From Algoriphagus algorifonticola (lineage in GTDB: Bacteria; Bacteroidota; Bacteroidia; Cytophagales; Cyclobacteriaceae): a DNA stretch of 34,936 nucleotides. Shown here one piece after another: positions 1 to 9,109 of the stretch (position 1 is its first letter; every line of letters begins with the position of its first letter). The stretch is taken from assembly GCF_007655305.1 (NCBI RefSeq), contig NZ_VLOG01000021.1:16739-51674 (forward strand). Direction: 5' to 3'. The position numbers and the translations under genes were made by a program. Under the pieces are notes generated by a model. The model had not been told where the DNA came from and made no database searches. It saw only the letters and a list, made by a program, of their open reading frames with translations.

Positions 1-65
1 TCTAGGGGTTAGGACGCATCCCTTTCACGGATGAAACACGGGTTCGATTCCCGTACGGACTACCA
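1..65 (+). tRNA. tRNA-Glu (anticodon TTC), 5' end cut off by the window
   Basis: The sequence runs from the D-arm (tctaggggttagga) through an anticodon loop ctttcac, which reads TTC, then a T-arm with the ggTTCGAttCC core, and ends in the 3' acceptor strand acggact, discriminator A62 and an encoded CCA at 63-65. The missing 5' acceptor strand lies outside the window. Anticodon TTC decodes Glu (GAA/GAG). An encoded CCA is normal for this phylum. A terminator hairpin follows at 131-157. Confidence 0.93.
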
Positions 66-130
66 AAGTAACTCGTTTACTGAGTTTAAAAGCATTTTTG
101 TTTTATGGTTGTTAGTGGTTAAAGTGAACA

Positions 131-157
131 AAATCCCGACTTCTGGTCGGGATTTTT
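131..157 (+). terminator. Rho-independent terminator after the tRNA
   Basis: A 10-bp stem (131-140 with 146-155), core cccgac/gtcggg, closes a 5-nt loop and runs into a T tract. It lies about 65 nt after the tRNA 3' end and about 85 nt before the next gene, so it probably ends the tRNA transcript. Confidence 0.8.
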
Positions 158-241
158 GTTTTACAGCATTTTTGATCAACGGAAAATACTCCCTTAATCA
201 TTTTGATTATTTTGCATTTGTCAAACCTATTATTTGTCAAT

Positions 242-3200
242 ATGCATCAATCCCAAAACCTATTTTCCAATTTGACAGCTTTGCTTCTAATTGGAACTGT
301 CACCTTATCCTCCTGTAAAAAAGAAGAGCCGGTTGATTTAAGGATCAAAACTTTTACCCTAGAGCAACTCAGTCCTCAAGCTGAAGCGGCAAGAGCTCAA
401 ATTAATCCTGTTCTCAAAGATGGTCTCAAGCTCTCTATTTGGGGAGTTGATTCCTTGGTATATGACCCAATTTCAATTCATATCAATGATCAGGGGGAAT
501 TATTTTATTCCAGAACAAACCGACAGAAAAATTCTGAATTTGATATTAGAGGTCATCAGGATTGGGAAATCAGATCCATTGCCTTGCAGAATATTGAAGA
601 CAAAAGAGCATTTCTAAGAGCTGAATTATCTCCAGAAAGAAGTGAGTTCAACACTTGGTTAGAAGATTTGAATGGTGACGGTTCCCATGATTGGAGAGAC
701 ATGACTGTGGAAAAGGAGCATATCTATAAATTAAAAGATACTGATGGAGATGGGCTTGCAGATTTTTCACAATTGATCTTAGAGGATTTCAACGATGAGG
801 TGACTGATGTAGCCGGAGCTGTGATGATGGGCGAAGATGCGCTCTATGTTGGTGTGGGACCTGATATGTGGAGATTGGTTGACAAAAATGGAGATGGTAT
901 CATGGACGATAAAACCTCCATTTCACATGGCTATGGGATTCATATTGGATTTGGAGCTCATGGGATGTCAGGATTGGAAATGGGGCCTGATGGCCGTGTT
1001 TACTGGGGAATTGGAGACATTGGTTTTAATGGAAAAGGACCAGATGGCCAGGAATGGAAATATCCGAATAGAGGAGTGATAGCTAGGGCTAATCCAGATG
1101 GCTCTGATTTTGAAATTTTTGCCATGGGTGTCAGAAATACCCATGAATTTGTTTTCGATGCGCATAATAATTTGATTTCCGTTGACAACGATGGAGATCA
1201 TCCTGGAGAAAAAGAAAGATTGGTCTACCTAACTAATGGCTCCGATACTGGCTGGAGAATCAACTGGCAATTCGGAAAGTACCGGGATCCTGATAACAAT
1301 GGCTATAAGGTGTGGATGGACGAGCGCTATTTTGTACCACGTTGGGAATCTCAGGCGGCCTTTATTACTCCACCTATTGCCAATTATGTATCCGGGCCAA
1401 CAGGTATGGTTTTCAACCCAGGTTCTGGTTTAGGCCCCAAATGGAAGGATCATTTCTTTGTAGTTGAATTTGTAGGAAATGCTGCCAATTCTGGTATTCA
1501 TGCGTTCACTTTGGAACCTAAGGGAGCGAGTTTTGAACTGAAGTCAACGGAAAGAATTTTGTCTGGAGTATTACCTACTGGGATGGATTTTGGTCCTGAA
1601 GGAGCATTGTATTTTGCTGATTGGGTTGATGGCTGGGGCACCAAAAACTACGGAAGAATCTGGAAATTGGAGGATGAAGAGGCTATTAACTGGGAGCTAC
1701 AAAAAGATACTGAAAAGGAGCTTAAGGCCGATTTCAAGAAGTTAAAGGAATCTGAATTACAAAGCAGACTGTTTCACCAAGATTTGAGAGTTCGAAGAAA
1801 GTCTCAATTCGAATTAGCCAAAAGAGGAGAGAAGGGTGCAAAGGTTTTTAAGACAGTTTTGAAAGATCAATCGAACCAATATGCCAGAATCCACGCGATA
1901 GTAGGCTTGAGTCAATTAGCAAGAATGGAGTCAATGGACTATGCGAATGCGATTGTTCCATTTTTAAAAGACAAAGATCCTGAAATCAAAGCCCAATCAG
2001 CTAAATGGTTAGGAGATATTCGCTATAAAAAAGCAAGCAAGGAATTAATTGCCAACCTAAAGGATTCTAATGCAAGAGCTCAGTTTTTTGCGGCAGAGGC
2101 ATTGGGAAGAGCCGCCGAAAAAAGTGCTACTGAACCATTAATTCATCTTTTGGAACAAAATAATGATGAAGATGCCTACCTCAGACATGCTGCAAGTTTG
2201 GCATTAGCCAGAATAGGTGAAGAAGCTAAAATCACTGCCTTATCCAATCATCCCTCGGCAGCTGTTAGAATGGGAGCTGTTTTGGCTTTAAGAAGATTGG
2301 AAAGTCCCGGTTTGGTTAATTTCCTACAAGACTCGGAGGAGTTAATCGTAACTGAAGCTGCGAGGGCGATTCACGATGATTTTTCAGTAACGGAAGCTAT
2401 GCCAGCTTTAGCAGCACTTTTGAATCAAACTCCATTTACGAACGAGCCATTGGTTAGAAGAATTATCAGTGCAAATCAGCGAATTGGCGGAGAAGAACAA
2501 TTAAATCATGTACTGGCTTATATTTCCAGGAGCAATGTGCCAGAACCCCTCAAATTGGAGGCTATAGCTGCAATTGGAACTTGGGTTAAACCATCTCTTG
2601 TAGATAGAGTGGATGGAAGATTCCGTGGAGAGGTTAAAAGAGAAGGTTCTTTATTTCGTGAAAAAAGTAAGGATGTATTGATCGCTGGCTTATCAAGTTC
2701 TCAGATGGAAGTTAGGAAGGAAGCTGCCAAAGCCATTGGTAAGTTAGGAATTCAAGAGGCATCGGAAGCCCTCTTAGCCAAATTAAAAACTGACCCTTCT
2801 GAATCGGTGAAAATAGAGGCACTCACAGCCTTAGAAAGAATGAAGGCTACTGAATTAGCTCAGGCTATTACTTTGGCCATGAAAGACAGTAATCAAGGGG
2901 TCAGAGTTGCAGGCTTGGGCTTACTTTCCCAAACGTCAATTCCAGCTGAGCAAAAGGTTAGCCTCTTGATGGATATTATTGATAAAAGAACAAGTCCGGA
3001 AAAGCAAAGGGCTTTATTAACTCTAGGAAGCATGGAAAACAGCGCTTCGTTTAAGGAATGGAATTCCATTTTGGCTTCCTTCTCTAAAGGTGATTTACCA
3101 AGTAGCACTTGGATTGAATTAGAAGAAGCTATCGATGCAACTTTATCCAATGAATTGAAATCTCAGTTTACCAAAATGCTGGAGCAAAAGACCGGAGGAG

Positions 3201-3661
3201 AGTCATGGAAACTCTTTGCTGGAGCATTGGCAGAAGGAAATGTACGGGCCGGGAGATCTATTTTCTTTCAAAACCAGACTGCGCAATGTATCCGTTGCCA
3301 TGCGTATGATGACATGGGTGGAAACGCTGGACCTAAGTTAAATGGAGTGGCCAATAAATTAAGTCGAGAGGAATTATTGATTGCGCTCGTAGAGCCTAAT
3401 AAAAGAATAGCGCCTGGTTTTGGTTTTATTACATTGGAATTAAAAAATGGGGAAAGCATAACTGGCACTTATTTGGGAGAGAGTCAAGCTGGAGTAACTA
3501 TTAAAGTTGGATCCAACCCTGAAAAAACCTATTCGGAAGCAGAGATTCAAAGCAAAAAATTAGCACCGTCAAGTATGCCAAATCAAGGAGAACTTCTCAG
3601 CAAGAGAGAAATCAGGGATTTGGTGAGTTTCTTGAGTACTTTGAATAGGGAAGAAGAGTAG
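242..3661 (+). CDS. PVC-type dehydrogenase/HEAT-repeat/cytochrome c lipoprotein
   Basis: Large secreted lipoprotein of 1139 residues. The ATG at 242 is chosen over an upstream in-frame TTG at 203 because it gives a clean lipoprotein signal with lipobox LSSC (Cys25). The N-terminal half resembles the membrane-bound dehydrogenase/propeller domain common in Planctomycetes and Bacteroidota, related to soluble sugar dehydrogenases. It contains three acidic loops of the DxNGDG/DxDGDG type at about residues 142, 166 and 214, likely calcium sites. About residues 500-960 are helical HEAT/PBS-lyase-like repeats. A C-terminal cytochrome c domain has CIRCH at 1016-1020 and a likely axial Met1112 (SSMP). 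By family analogy it would be an outer-membrane-anchored, heme-linked oxidoreductase of sugars or polyols; the substrate is unknown. It appears to be a single-gene unit, with the tRNA terminator upstream and a repeat spacer downstream. Confidence 0.85.
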   Translation: MHQSQNLFSNLTALLLIGTVTLSSCKKEEPVDLRIKTFTLEQLSPQAEAARAQINPVLKDGLKLSIWGVDSLVYDPISIHINDQGELFYSRTNRQKNSEFDIRGHQDWEIRSIALQNIEDKRAFLRAELSPERSEFNTWLEDLNGDGSHDWRDMTVEKEHIYKLKDTDGDGLADFSQLILEDFNDEVTDVAGAVMMGEDALYVGVGPDMWRLVDKNGDGIMDDKTSISHGYGIHIGFGAHGMSGLEMGPDGRVYWGIGDIGFNGKGPDGQEWKYPNRGVIARANPDGSDFEIFAMGVRNTHEFVFDAHNNLISVDNDGDHPGEKERLVYLTNGSDTGWRINWQFGKYRDPDNNGYKVWMDERYFVPRWESQAAFITPPIANYVSGPTGMVFNPGSGLGPKWKDHFFVVEFVGNAANSGIHAFTLEPKGASFELKSTERILSGVLPTGMDFGPEGALYFADWVDGWGTKNYGRIWKLEDEEAINWELQKDTEKELKADFKKLKESELQSRLFHQDLRVRRKSQFELAKRGEKGAKVFKTVLKDQSNQYARIHAIVGLSQLARMESMDYANAIVPFLKDKDPEIKAQSAKWLGDIRYKKASKELIANLKDSNARAQFFAAEALGRAAEKSATEPLIHLLEQNNDEDAYLRHAASLALARIGEEAKITALSNHPSAAVRMGAVLALRRLESPGLVNFLQDSEELIVTEAARAIHDDFSVTEAMPALAALLNQTPFTNEPLVRRIISANQRIGGEEQLNHVLAYISRSNVPEPLKLEAIAAIGTWVKPSLVDRVDGRFRGEVKREGSLFREKSKDVLIAGLSSSQMEVRKEAAKAIGKLGIQEASEALLAKLKTDPSESVKIEALTALERMKATELAQAITLAMKDSNQGVRVAGLGLLSQTSIPAEQKVSLLMDIIDKRTSPEKQRALLTLGSMENSASFKEWNSILASFSKGDLPSSTWIELEEAIDATLSNELKSQFTKMLEQKTGGESWKLFAGALAEGNVRAGRSIFFQNQTAQCIRCHAYDDMGGNAGPKLNGVANKLSREELLIALVEPNKRIAPGFGFITLELKNGESITGTYLGESQAGVTIKVGSNPEKTYSEAEIQSKKLAPSSMPNQGELLSKREIRDLVSFLSTLNREEE

Positions 3662-3671
3662 GGGTGGAATT

Positions 3672-3822
3672 CTAAAAGCTAAAGTCTGAAAGCTGAAAAG
3701 AAAGTCTGAAAGCTAAAGTCAGAAAGCTGAAGTATAAAGTGTGAAAGCTGAAGTATGAAAGCTGAAATAAAAAGGCTGAAAATGAAAGTCTCAAAGATGA
3801 AGTCAGAAGGCTGAAAGTTGGT
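3672..3822. repeat. Degenerate short tandem repeat (AAAGCTGAA / AAAGTCTGA units)
   Basis: About 150 bases consist almost entirely of variants of aaagctgaa, gtctgaaag and gaagtatga, repeated with a loose 7-9 nt phase. There is no open reading frame and no clear dyad symmetry. It starts just after the lipoprotein stop codon. The rest of the 3662-3988 spacer shows no further gene. Confidence 0.75.
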
Positions 3823-3988
3823 AAAAAATTAAGGGTAAAGCGAAGATTTGAACTGCTCGTTTGACTTAACTAAAATCTAAAGGAGGAAAGTTATTGGAGG
3901 TGAAAGGAGTCGGGGAATAAGAAAATCTAGCTTTCTACTCCTGTGTGTTTTGCTTCAGTTTGAATTATAGATAAATCTAGAAAAATAA

Positions 3989-4017
3989 GAAAAGCCACTC
4001 TTTTGAAGTGGCTTTTC
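3989..4017. terminator. Terminator of the TonB receptor gene (possibly bidirectional)
   Basis: A perfect 11-bp stem (3989-3999 with 4007-4017; gaaaagccact/agtggcttttc) has a 7-nt loop. On the minus strand it is followed by a T-rich run (tcttattttt), as expected for the end of the TonB receptor gene. On the plus strand the T-rich 3' arm could also stop read-through from the lipoprotein gene. Confidence 0.8.
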
Positions 4018-4052
4018 GATTTTAGGTTGGTGGTTGATTGTATTTTCTTTGC

Positions 4053-7013
4053 TTAGTTCAAGAATTCGTCGAAGGTAATACTGATGTAGTATAAAGCGCC
4101 GACTGTTGGGTTACCCCAGTTAGACTGATAGCTTTCATTCAGGATATTTGTTCCTCCGATTTTTAAGATAGACTTAAGGTTTTTCAGCTTGTAGTTGACT
4201 TGTGCATCCAAAGTTCCGAAAGCAGGCATAATACTCTGCTCAGTAACTCTTACTGCTGGTCCTACAAAAGAAGATTGCCACAAGTAGCTATCTTGATATC
4301 TATACACCAAATTGAATCCAAATGGTTTTCTAGAGTCTCTATAACCGAATGATACGTTATATCTATATTCCGGTGTATTGAATGCAATTTGCTCATTAGA
4401 TAAATCACCAGCATCATTTAGCGTGTTGTAAGAAATGTTACCTCCCAAATTGAAGCTTCTGGCAATTTTATAATCAAGTCCTAAAGCCCATCCGAATGCA
4501 TTGATGTTTTGATCAAGGTTGGTTGGCAAGGAATATACCTCTCTAGAAGCTGGGCCAGTTGGTTTTACAATAACTTGACCTGCAATAAAGTTGATATAGG
4601 TAGTAGAATAAATAGAAGCATCAAGAAGCAATCTTTGAGCGATTAAGCTTTTGTAACCAAACTCATAAACTTTTGCTCTCTCTGGCTTAAACTCTTTAAA
4701 TGTGTAAGGCTGTGGATTACCTGCCAATACTGATTGAAGAGTGAATGTTGTTCCTACTAGACCATATTTCTCTCTGAATAATGGCAATCCACCAATCAAT
4801 CGAGCTTGAGGAGTCAACAAATCAATGTATTGATCTTGAGTGGTAGGAATTCTAAAGCCTGTCTGATAAGACGCTCTGAAATTATGATTTCCTGCAGAGT
4901 AAACTCCGGATAATCTTGGAGACCACTGTCCTTTGAAGTTTTCATTTTTGTCATATCTGATGGAACCTGATAATTTCAGTTTGTCATCGATAAGGCTTTT
5001 TGCAGCTTGAACATAACCTCCAAATTCTCTGATATTAAATTCCTCACCGCTTTCGCTTAGAGCAAATAGAGTACCTTCAGAATTTAGATCATATACTCTG
5101 TAGTTACCACCCACTATAACTTCTGCAAAATCAATCTCATTTTTGAAATTGTACATCCCTTCATAGTGGTAAAGATTTGTCTTGTCTACAAATTTTGCAC
5201 CTTGTGGAATAGGTCCTTGTTTCACTTGCTCTACAATTGAATTGAAAGCTGGAGTTCCTGGCTGAACATCAGCTCTTCCTAAACCAATAGGGCTTCCTAC
5301 ACTTGAGTCTGCGGTATTTCTAGCAGCTGTGTGAAGCGCTCCAACACTTGAGCCTACAGCTGCATTTGCTGCTGCCTGAGCTTGTTGAGGATTAGCACCC
5401 TGCTGTAATGCAGTCAAATATGCAGTTGCATATACTTGATACGATCCGCCTCCAAAAGTTTGGAAGTATTGAGGATACCAAGTAGTTGATGGCTTCCAAG
5501 CCTCATTAACCAAAGCAGCTAAAGTTCCGATAGCATATGCATCGCCAGATCTTTCCTGAGTTGTGTAGGCTCTTACAAAGAAGTTATCCGCTTTTAATTC
5601 AGCTTTGATTTGGTACAAAGCAAAGTTTTGTAGTGAATATCTGTCAGCACCGGTATAAACACTTGTCCCAGTTCCATAATTACCTTGCAAAATACCTTCG
5701 ATTCTATCGTTGAATCTATAGTGTAAGGCAAGATTGCCTTTGAAACTTTTTGTTCCATAATCTGCCAAATCCCTTTCTCTATAACCAATTCTTGAAACAT
5801 TGGTCATAGATGCAGAAGGAACCATTTGGTTAAACAATTGCTGAGGGCTTAATCCAGTAATTTGAGGAAGTGTAGCATTTCCAGCTGCTGGGATTCTATT
5901 AGTAGCAATAAAGCCTAAGAATGGGGAAGTTCCACCTTGACCAGTACCTGGCTGACCATTGGCAAACAAGCTGTTATATAAGTTTACGTTGGTTTCATCT
6001 CCGTAAGTATTTACACCATTGTAACCAATATTGGTTTCATGAGAACCAAGACCTAATCCATTTCCATTCAACAAACTCTGGTCTCTAAAATCATTTGCCT
6101 GCCAATCATCTGCTCTTAAATAACTTAGGTTGACTTTGTAAGCGAATTTATTTCCAACCGCTTTTGCATAACGAATACCAACATCATACATGCCTGTGGT
6201 GGGTTGAGCTTGACCACTTCTATCAACTCTACTGGATTCATTCATAATTCCAGTCTTTGCATAAGCACTTAGACCTTGATATTGGAACGGGCTCTTGCTA
6301 TTCATCAATAACAATCCTGTTAAAGCATTCGGTCCATATAAAGCAGAAGCAGCTCCAGGGATTAGCTCAACACTTTCCAAGTCCAATTCTGAAATACCTA
6401 CGATATTTCCTACGGAGAAATTCAAACCAGGAGCCTGATTATCCATTCCATCGATAAGCTGAACCATTCTTACGTTACCGTTAGAACCAAAGCCTCTCGT
6501 ATTAACACTTCTGAATGTCAAACTTTGAGTCATCATGTCAACGCCTTTCAGGTTGTTGATGGCATCATAAAATGATGCTGAAGGAGTATCTCTGATTGCA
6601 ATGATATCCATCTTCTCTACAGAAACCGGAGACTTCATTACACTTTCTTCTACTCTAGAAGCAGAAATTACTACTTCCTGACCCATAACTGTAGATTCAG
6701 AAAGTTTTACATTGATTGTGGACATACCTCCTGTAACTTCAATTTCTTGAGAGGTATAGCCAACCATGGAGAATATTAAGGTAAAAGGTGGATCCTGGTT
6801 GACATTCAGGGAAAATTTTCCTGATAGATCAGTGATGGTTCCGATTACCTTTCCTTTAACTAGGATGTTTACACCTACCAAAGTTTCATTAGTATCTGCA
6901 TCAGTTACAGTACCCGAAATTGTGGTTTGTGCAAACACTGTCCCTAGGCCTAGGGAAACTAATAAAGCCAAGGTTGCAAAGGCTCCGTAGATTTTGCGTG
7001 TAAAATTGCTCAT
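4053..7013 (-). CDS. TonB-dependent outer-membrane receptor
   Basis: 986 residues. An N-terminal signal peptide ends near VFAQ, followed by a CarboxypepD_reg-like domain (about residues 31-110: ISGTVTDADTNETLVGVNI) typical of Bacteroidota receptors. The plug domain comes next (about 125-240: INNLKGVDMM, LIDGMDNQAPG, VELIPGAASALYGPNALTG), then a long beta-barrel ending in a short strand. It would import a large or scarce ligand across the outer membrane using TonB energy. No susD-like gene is adjacent, so it is not a standard glycan SusCD pair, and the ligand cannot be named. A low-complexity Ala/Gln/Asn-rich segment sits at about residues 525-575, probably in an extracellular loop. Monocistronic: terminator at 3989-4017 and about 300 bases of AT-rich DNA upstream. 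Confidence 0.9.
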   Translation of the reverse strand: MSNFTRKIYGAFATLALLVSLGLGTVFAQTTISGTVTDADTNETLVGVNILVKGKVIGTITDLSGKFSLNVNQDPPFTLIFSMVGYTSQEIEVTGGMSTINVKLSESTVMGQEVVISASRVEESVMKSPVSVEKMDIIAIRDTPSASFYDAINNLKGVDMMTQSLTFRSVNTRGFGSNGNVRMVQLIDGMDNQAPGLNFSVGNIVGISELDLESVELIPGAASALYGPNALTGLLLMNSKSPFQYQGLSAYAKTGIMNESSRVDRSGQAQPTTGMYDVGIRYAKAVGNKFAYKVNLSYLRADDWQANDFRDQSLLNGNGLGLGSHETNIGYNGVNTYGDETNVNLYNSLFANGQPGTGQGGTSPFLGFIATNRIPAAGNATLPQITGLSPQQLFNQMVPSASMTNVSRIGYRERDLADYGTKSFKGNLALHYRFNDRIEGILQGNYGTGTSVYTGADRYSLQNFALYQIKAELKADNFFVRAYTTQERSGDAYAIGTLAALVNEAWKPSTTWYPQYFQTFGGGSYQVYATAYLTALQQGANPQQAQAAANAAVGSSVGALHTAARNTADSSVGSPIGLGRADVQPGTPAFNSIVEQVKQGPIPQGAKFVDKTNLYHYEGMYNFKNEIDFAEVIVGGNYRVYDLNSEGTLFALSESGEEFNIREFGGYVQAAKSLIDDKLKLSGSIRYDKNENFKGQWSPRLSGVYSAGNHNFRASYQTGFRIPTTQDQYIDLLTPQARLIGGLPLFREKYGLVGTTFTLQSVLAGNPQPYTFKEFKPERAKVYEFGYKSLIAQRLLLDASIYSTTYINFIAGQVIVKPTGPASREVYSLPTNLDQNINAFGWALGLDYKIARSFNLGGNISYNTLNDAGDLSNEQIAFNTPEYRYNVSFGYRDSRKPFGFNLVYRYQDSYLWQSSFVGPAVRVTEQSIMPAFGTLDAQVNYKLKNLKSILKIGGTNILNESYQSNWGNPTVGALYYISITFDEFLN

Positions 7014-7286
7014 AGGCTATTTTGGTGTTTAAGTGAATAGTATACGCAGAGATGGGTGAGTCTGCATATTTTGTCGAAAATTAAGGTAAAAACTGAATAA
7101 ACAATGGTTTCAATTAAAAAATCATTTTCCCCCTTAAATGGAAAATATATACCTCCCATGGAAACTGATACTCTATTTATGAAAATCCTGAAAAATAAGA
7201 TTCTTTAAATTATTAAAATTTAAGTCAAAGTATATAAATATTAAAAAATCCTAAAAAAAAATATAGGACATGTGGTAGTAAAAAAA
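7014..7286. other. AT-rich intergenic region upstream of the TonB receptor
   Basis: No gene is visible. The sequence is very AT-rich and must hold the receptor promoter on the minus strand. I found only a weak match to the Bacteroidota promoter (TACCTTAA, two mismatches to TAnnTTTG), so no promoter is called. Confidence 0.4.
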
Positions 7287-7309
7287 ATAGCCCGATCAAA
7301 TCAGGCTAT
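7287..7309 (-). terminator. Terminator after gldC
   Basis: Stem atagcc/ggctat (7287-7292 with 7304-7309), with two further inner pairs after one mismatch, lies just past the gldC stop. On the minus strand the stem is followed by TTTTTTT, as expected of an intrinsic terminator. Confidence 0.7.
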
Positions 7310-7317
7310 CATTTTTT

Positions 7318-7659
7318 TCAACTGCTTTTGGCATTTTCTTCATTCACATGCTTTACCAGTCTATCGCATAAATCTTTCATTTCTTCAGACATATATTCGT
7401 CTCCTGTACTGGTCAGAATGGTTTGGGCCATTCCTCCAATGATATCAATATAAAATCGCTTCATCTCAGCTACGGACATTTCCTCCGTCCAAAGATCAAT
7501 TCGAAGTGTGCTGTGATTCAAATTATCCCAAACATTCAAACTGATACTCTTGGTGGACTCTGCACCTTCTCCTTCTTTATCAGAAGCATCCCAGATTATA
7601 TCTTTTGGAATGTTAGAATCGTCTAAATTGATTTGAAATTTAATATCTGACTTTTTCAT
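7318..7659 (-). CDS. gldC: Gliding motility protein GldC
   Basis: 113-residue soluble protein with no signal peptide. It resembles Flavobacterium GldC in length and in the segments KSDIKFQINLD, ISLNVWD, LRIDLWTEEM and MKDLCDRLVKHV. GldC is one of the accessory Gld proteins of the type IX secretion/gliding system of Bacteroidota; its biochemical role is not settled. In Flavobacterium gldC lies beside gldB, but no gldB is visible here; the upstream neighbours are scoB-scoA, 60 bases away. A terminator follows at 7287-7309, so gldC is probably the last gene of its transcript. Confidence 0.85.
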   Translation of the reverse strand: MKKSDIKFQINLDDSNIPKDIIWDASDKEGEGAESTKSISLNVWDNLNHSTLRIDLWTEEMSVAEMKRFYIDIIGGMAQTILTSTGDEYMSEEMKDLCDRLVKHVNEENAKSS

Positions 7660-7719
7660 TTTTTAATATTTTGAAGGAAACCACAGCTATCGAACTCAGG
7701 TTCCCAGAACTTCATATTT

Positions 7720-8376
7720 TTAGAAAACCATTTCAGGTATTTCGCCTTCCACAATCAATTTACCTTCGGTTTTTCCTTGAATTTCTTCTACACTCACGCC
7801 AGGTGCTCTTTCTTTAAGAACAAAGCCTCCCTTTGGACTAACTTCTAATACAGCTAAATCTGTGACAATTTTTTTCACGCACTTGATACCTGTGATTGGA
7901 AGAGAACACTCTTTCAATAATTTAGAAGCGCCATCTCTGGAGCAGTGCTGCATTGCTACAATAATGTTTTCAGCAGAAGCAACCAAATCCATTGCGCCCC
8001 CCATTCCTTTAACCATTTTTCCAGGAATTTTCCAATTGGCGATATCTCCGTTTTCTGAAACTTCCATAGCTCCCAATATTGTCAAATGCACATGACCACC
8101 TCTTATCATCGCAAAAGATTCTGCAGAATTGAAAAGTACAGATCCTTTTACCATAGTAATGGTTTGCTTACCGGCGTTAATTAAATCTGGGTCAATTTTA
8201 TCTTCAGTAGGGAAGGGGCCTATTCCTAAAAGACCATTTTCGGATTGCAGCACAACTTCCAATTCATCAGGGATATAATTTGCCACTAGGGTTGGAATGC
8301 CTATACCTAAATTGATATACTGTCCGTTTTTTACCTCTTTGGCTATTCTTTGGGCTATTTGTTCTTTGCTTAGCAT
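7720..8376 (-). CDS. scoB: 3-oxoacid CoA-transferase subunit B
   Basis: 218 residues, the normal length for the beta subunit of family I CoA-transferases (ScoB/AtoA). The catalytic Glu of the SENG motif is at residue 46 (LQSENGLLGIGP), and the glycine-rich segments INLGIGIPT and KGMGGAMDLV are present. With ScoA it would move CoA between succinyl-CoA (or acetyl-CoA) and acetoacetate or a similar 3-oxoacid, linking ketone or branched-chain catabolism to central metabolism. It lies 18 bases after scoA, so the pair is almost certainly cotranscribed. The exact acyl specificity cannot be read from the sequence. Confidence 0.9.
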   Translation of the reverse strand: MLSKEQIAQRIAKEVKNGQYINLGIGIPTLVANYIPDELEVVLQSENGLLGIGPFPTEDKIDPDLINAGKQTITMVKGSVLFNSAESFAMIRGGHVHLTILGAMEVSENGDIANWKIPGKMVKGMGGAMDLVASAENIIVAMQHCSRDGASKLLKECSLPITGIKCVKKIVTDLAVLEVSPKGGFVLKERAPGVSVEEIQGKTEGKLIVEGEIPEMVF

Positions 8377-8394
8377 GATTTCAATGGGTTTATA

Positions 8395-9099
8395 TCAAGA
8401 TTTGGCCTGAGATACTGTGCGTTGCTCTATTCTTTTCTCATAGTTCTTTCCTTCAAAAATCCGCTGCACATAAATCCCTGGTGTATGGATTTCGTTTGGA
8501 TTCAATTCACCTGCCGGAACCAATTCTTCTACCTCTGCAATACAGATTTTTCCTGCCGCTGCCATCATAGGGTTGAAATTTCTGGCTGTCCCTTTGAAAA
8601 TCAAATTACCGGAAGTATCTCCTTTCCAAGCTTTTACCAAAGAAAAATCAGCCCGAAGCCATCTCTCCATTAAATATAATTTCCCATCAAATTCTCTGAT
8701 TTCTTTTCCTTCGGCTACCTCTGTTCCAACTCCTGCCGGAGTAAAAAAGGCGGGAATGCCAGCTCCACCAGCACGAACTCTTTCTGCTAGGGTACCTTGA
8801 GGAATCAAATCTACTTCCAGCTCTCCACTCAATAATTGTCGCTCAAACTCTGCATTTTCACCCACATAACTGGAAATCATCTTCTTGACCATTTTCTTCT
8901 TCAAAAGAAGTCCTATACCAAAGTCATCCACTCCGGCATTATTAGAAACTATCGTCAAATCCTTGATGTCTCTTTCTAATAAGGCTGAAATGCAATTTTC
9001 AGGTATTCCACTTAATCCAAAGCCTCCCATCATCAGGAAAGCTCCGCTCGGAATATCAGCTACAGCCTCTTTAGCGTCTTTTACGGTTTTATTGATCAT
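8395..9099 (-). CDS. scoA: 3-oxoacid CoA-transferase subunit A
   Basis: 234 residues, typical of the alpha subunit (ScoA/AtoD). Family features are [12 protein letters not shown] (CoA-binding glycine loop) near residue 25, [33 protein letters not shown], and a C-terminal segment with [20 protein letters not shown]. Partner of ScoB just downstream. The start codon lies about 10 bases after the ribF stop, so the pair may share a transcript with ribF-truB, although the functions are unrelated. Confidence 0.9.
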   Translation of the reverse strand: MINKTVKDAKEAVADIPSGAFLMMGGFGLSGIPENCISALLERDIKDLTIVSNNAGVDDFGIGLLLKKKMVKKMISSYVGENAEFERQLLSGELEVDLIPQGTLAERVRAGGAGIPAFFTPAGVGTEVAEGKEIREFDGKLYLMERWLRADFSLVKAWKGDTSGNLIFKGTARNFNPMMAAAGKICIAEVEELVPAGELNPNEIHTPGIYVQRIFEGKNYEKRIEQRTVSQAKS

Positions 9100-9109
9100 T
9101 ATATTGGGT

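Noticed and set aside
31..318. 95-residue plus-strand reading frame overlapping the tRNA
   Set aside because: It begins inside the tRNA, passes through the terminator and overlaps the lipoprotein signal region; no protein-like composition.
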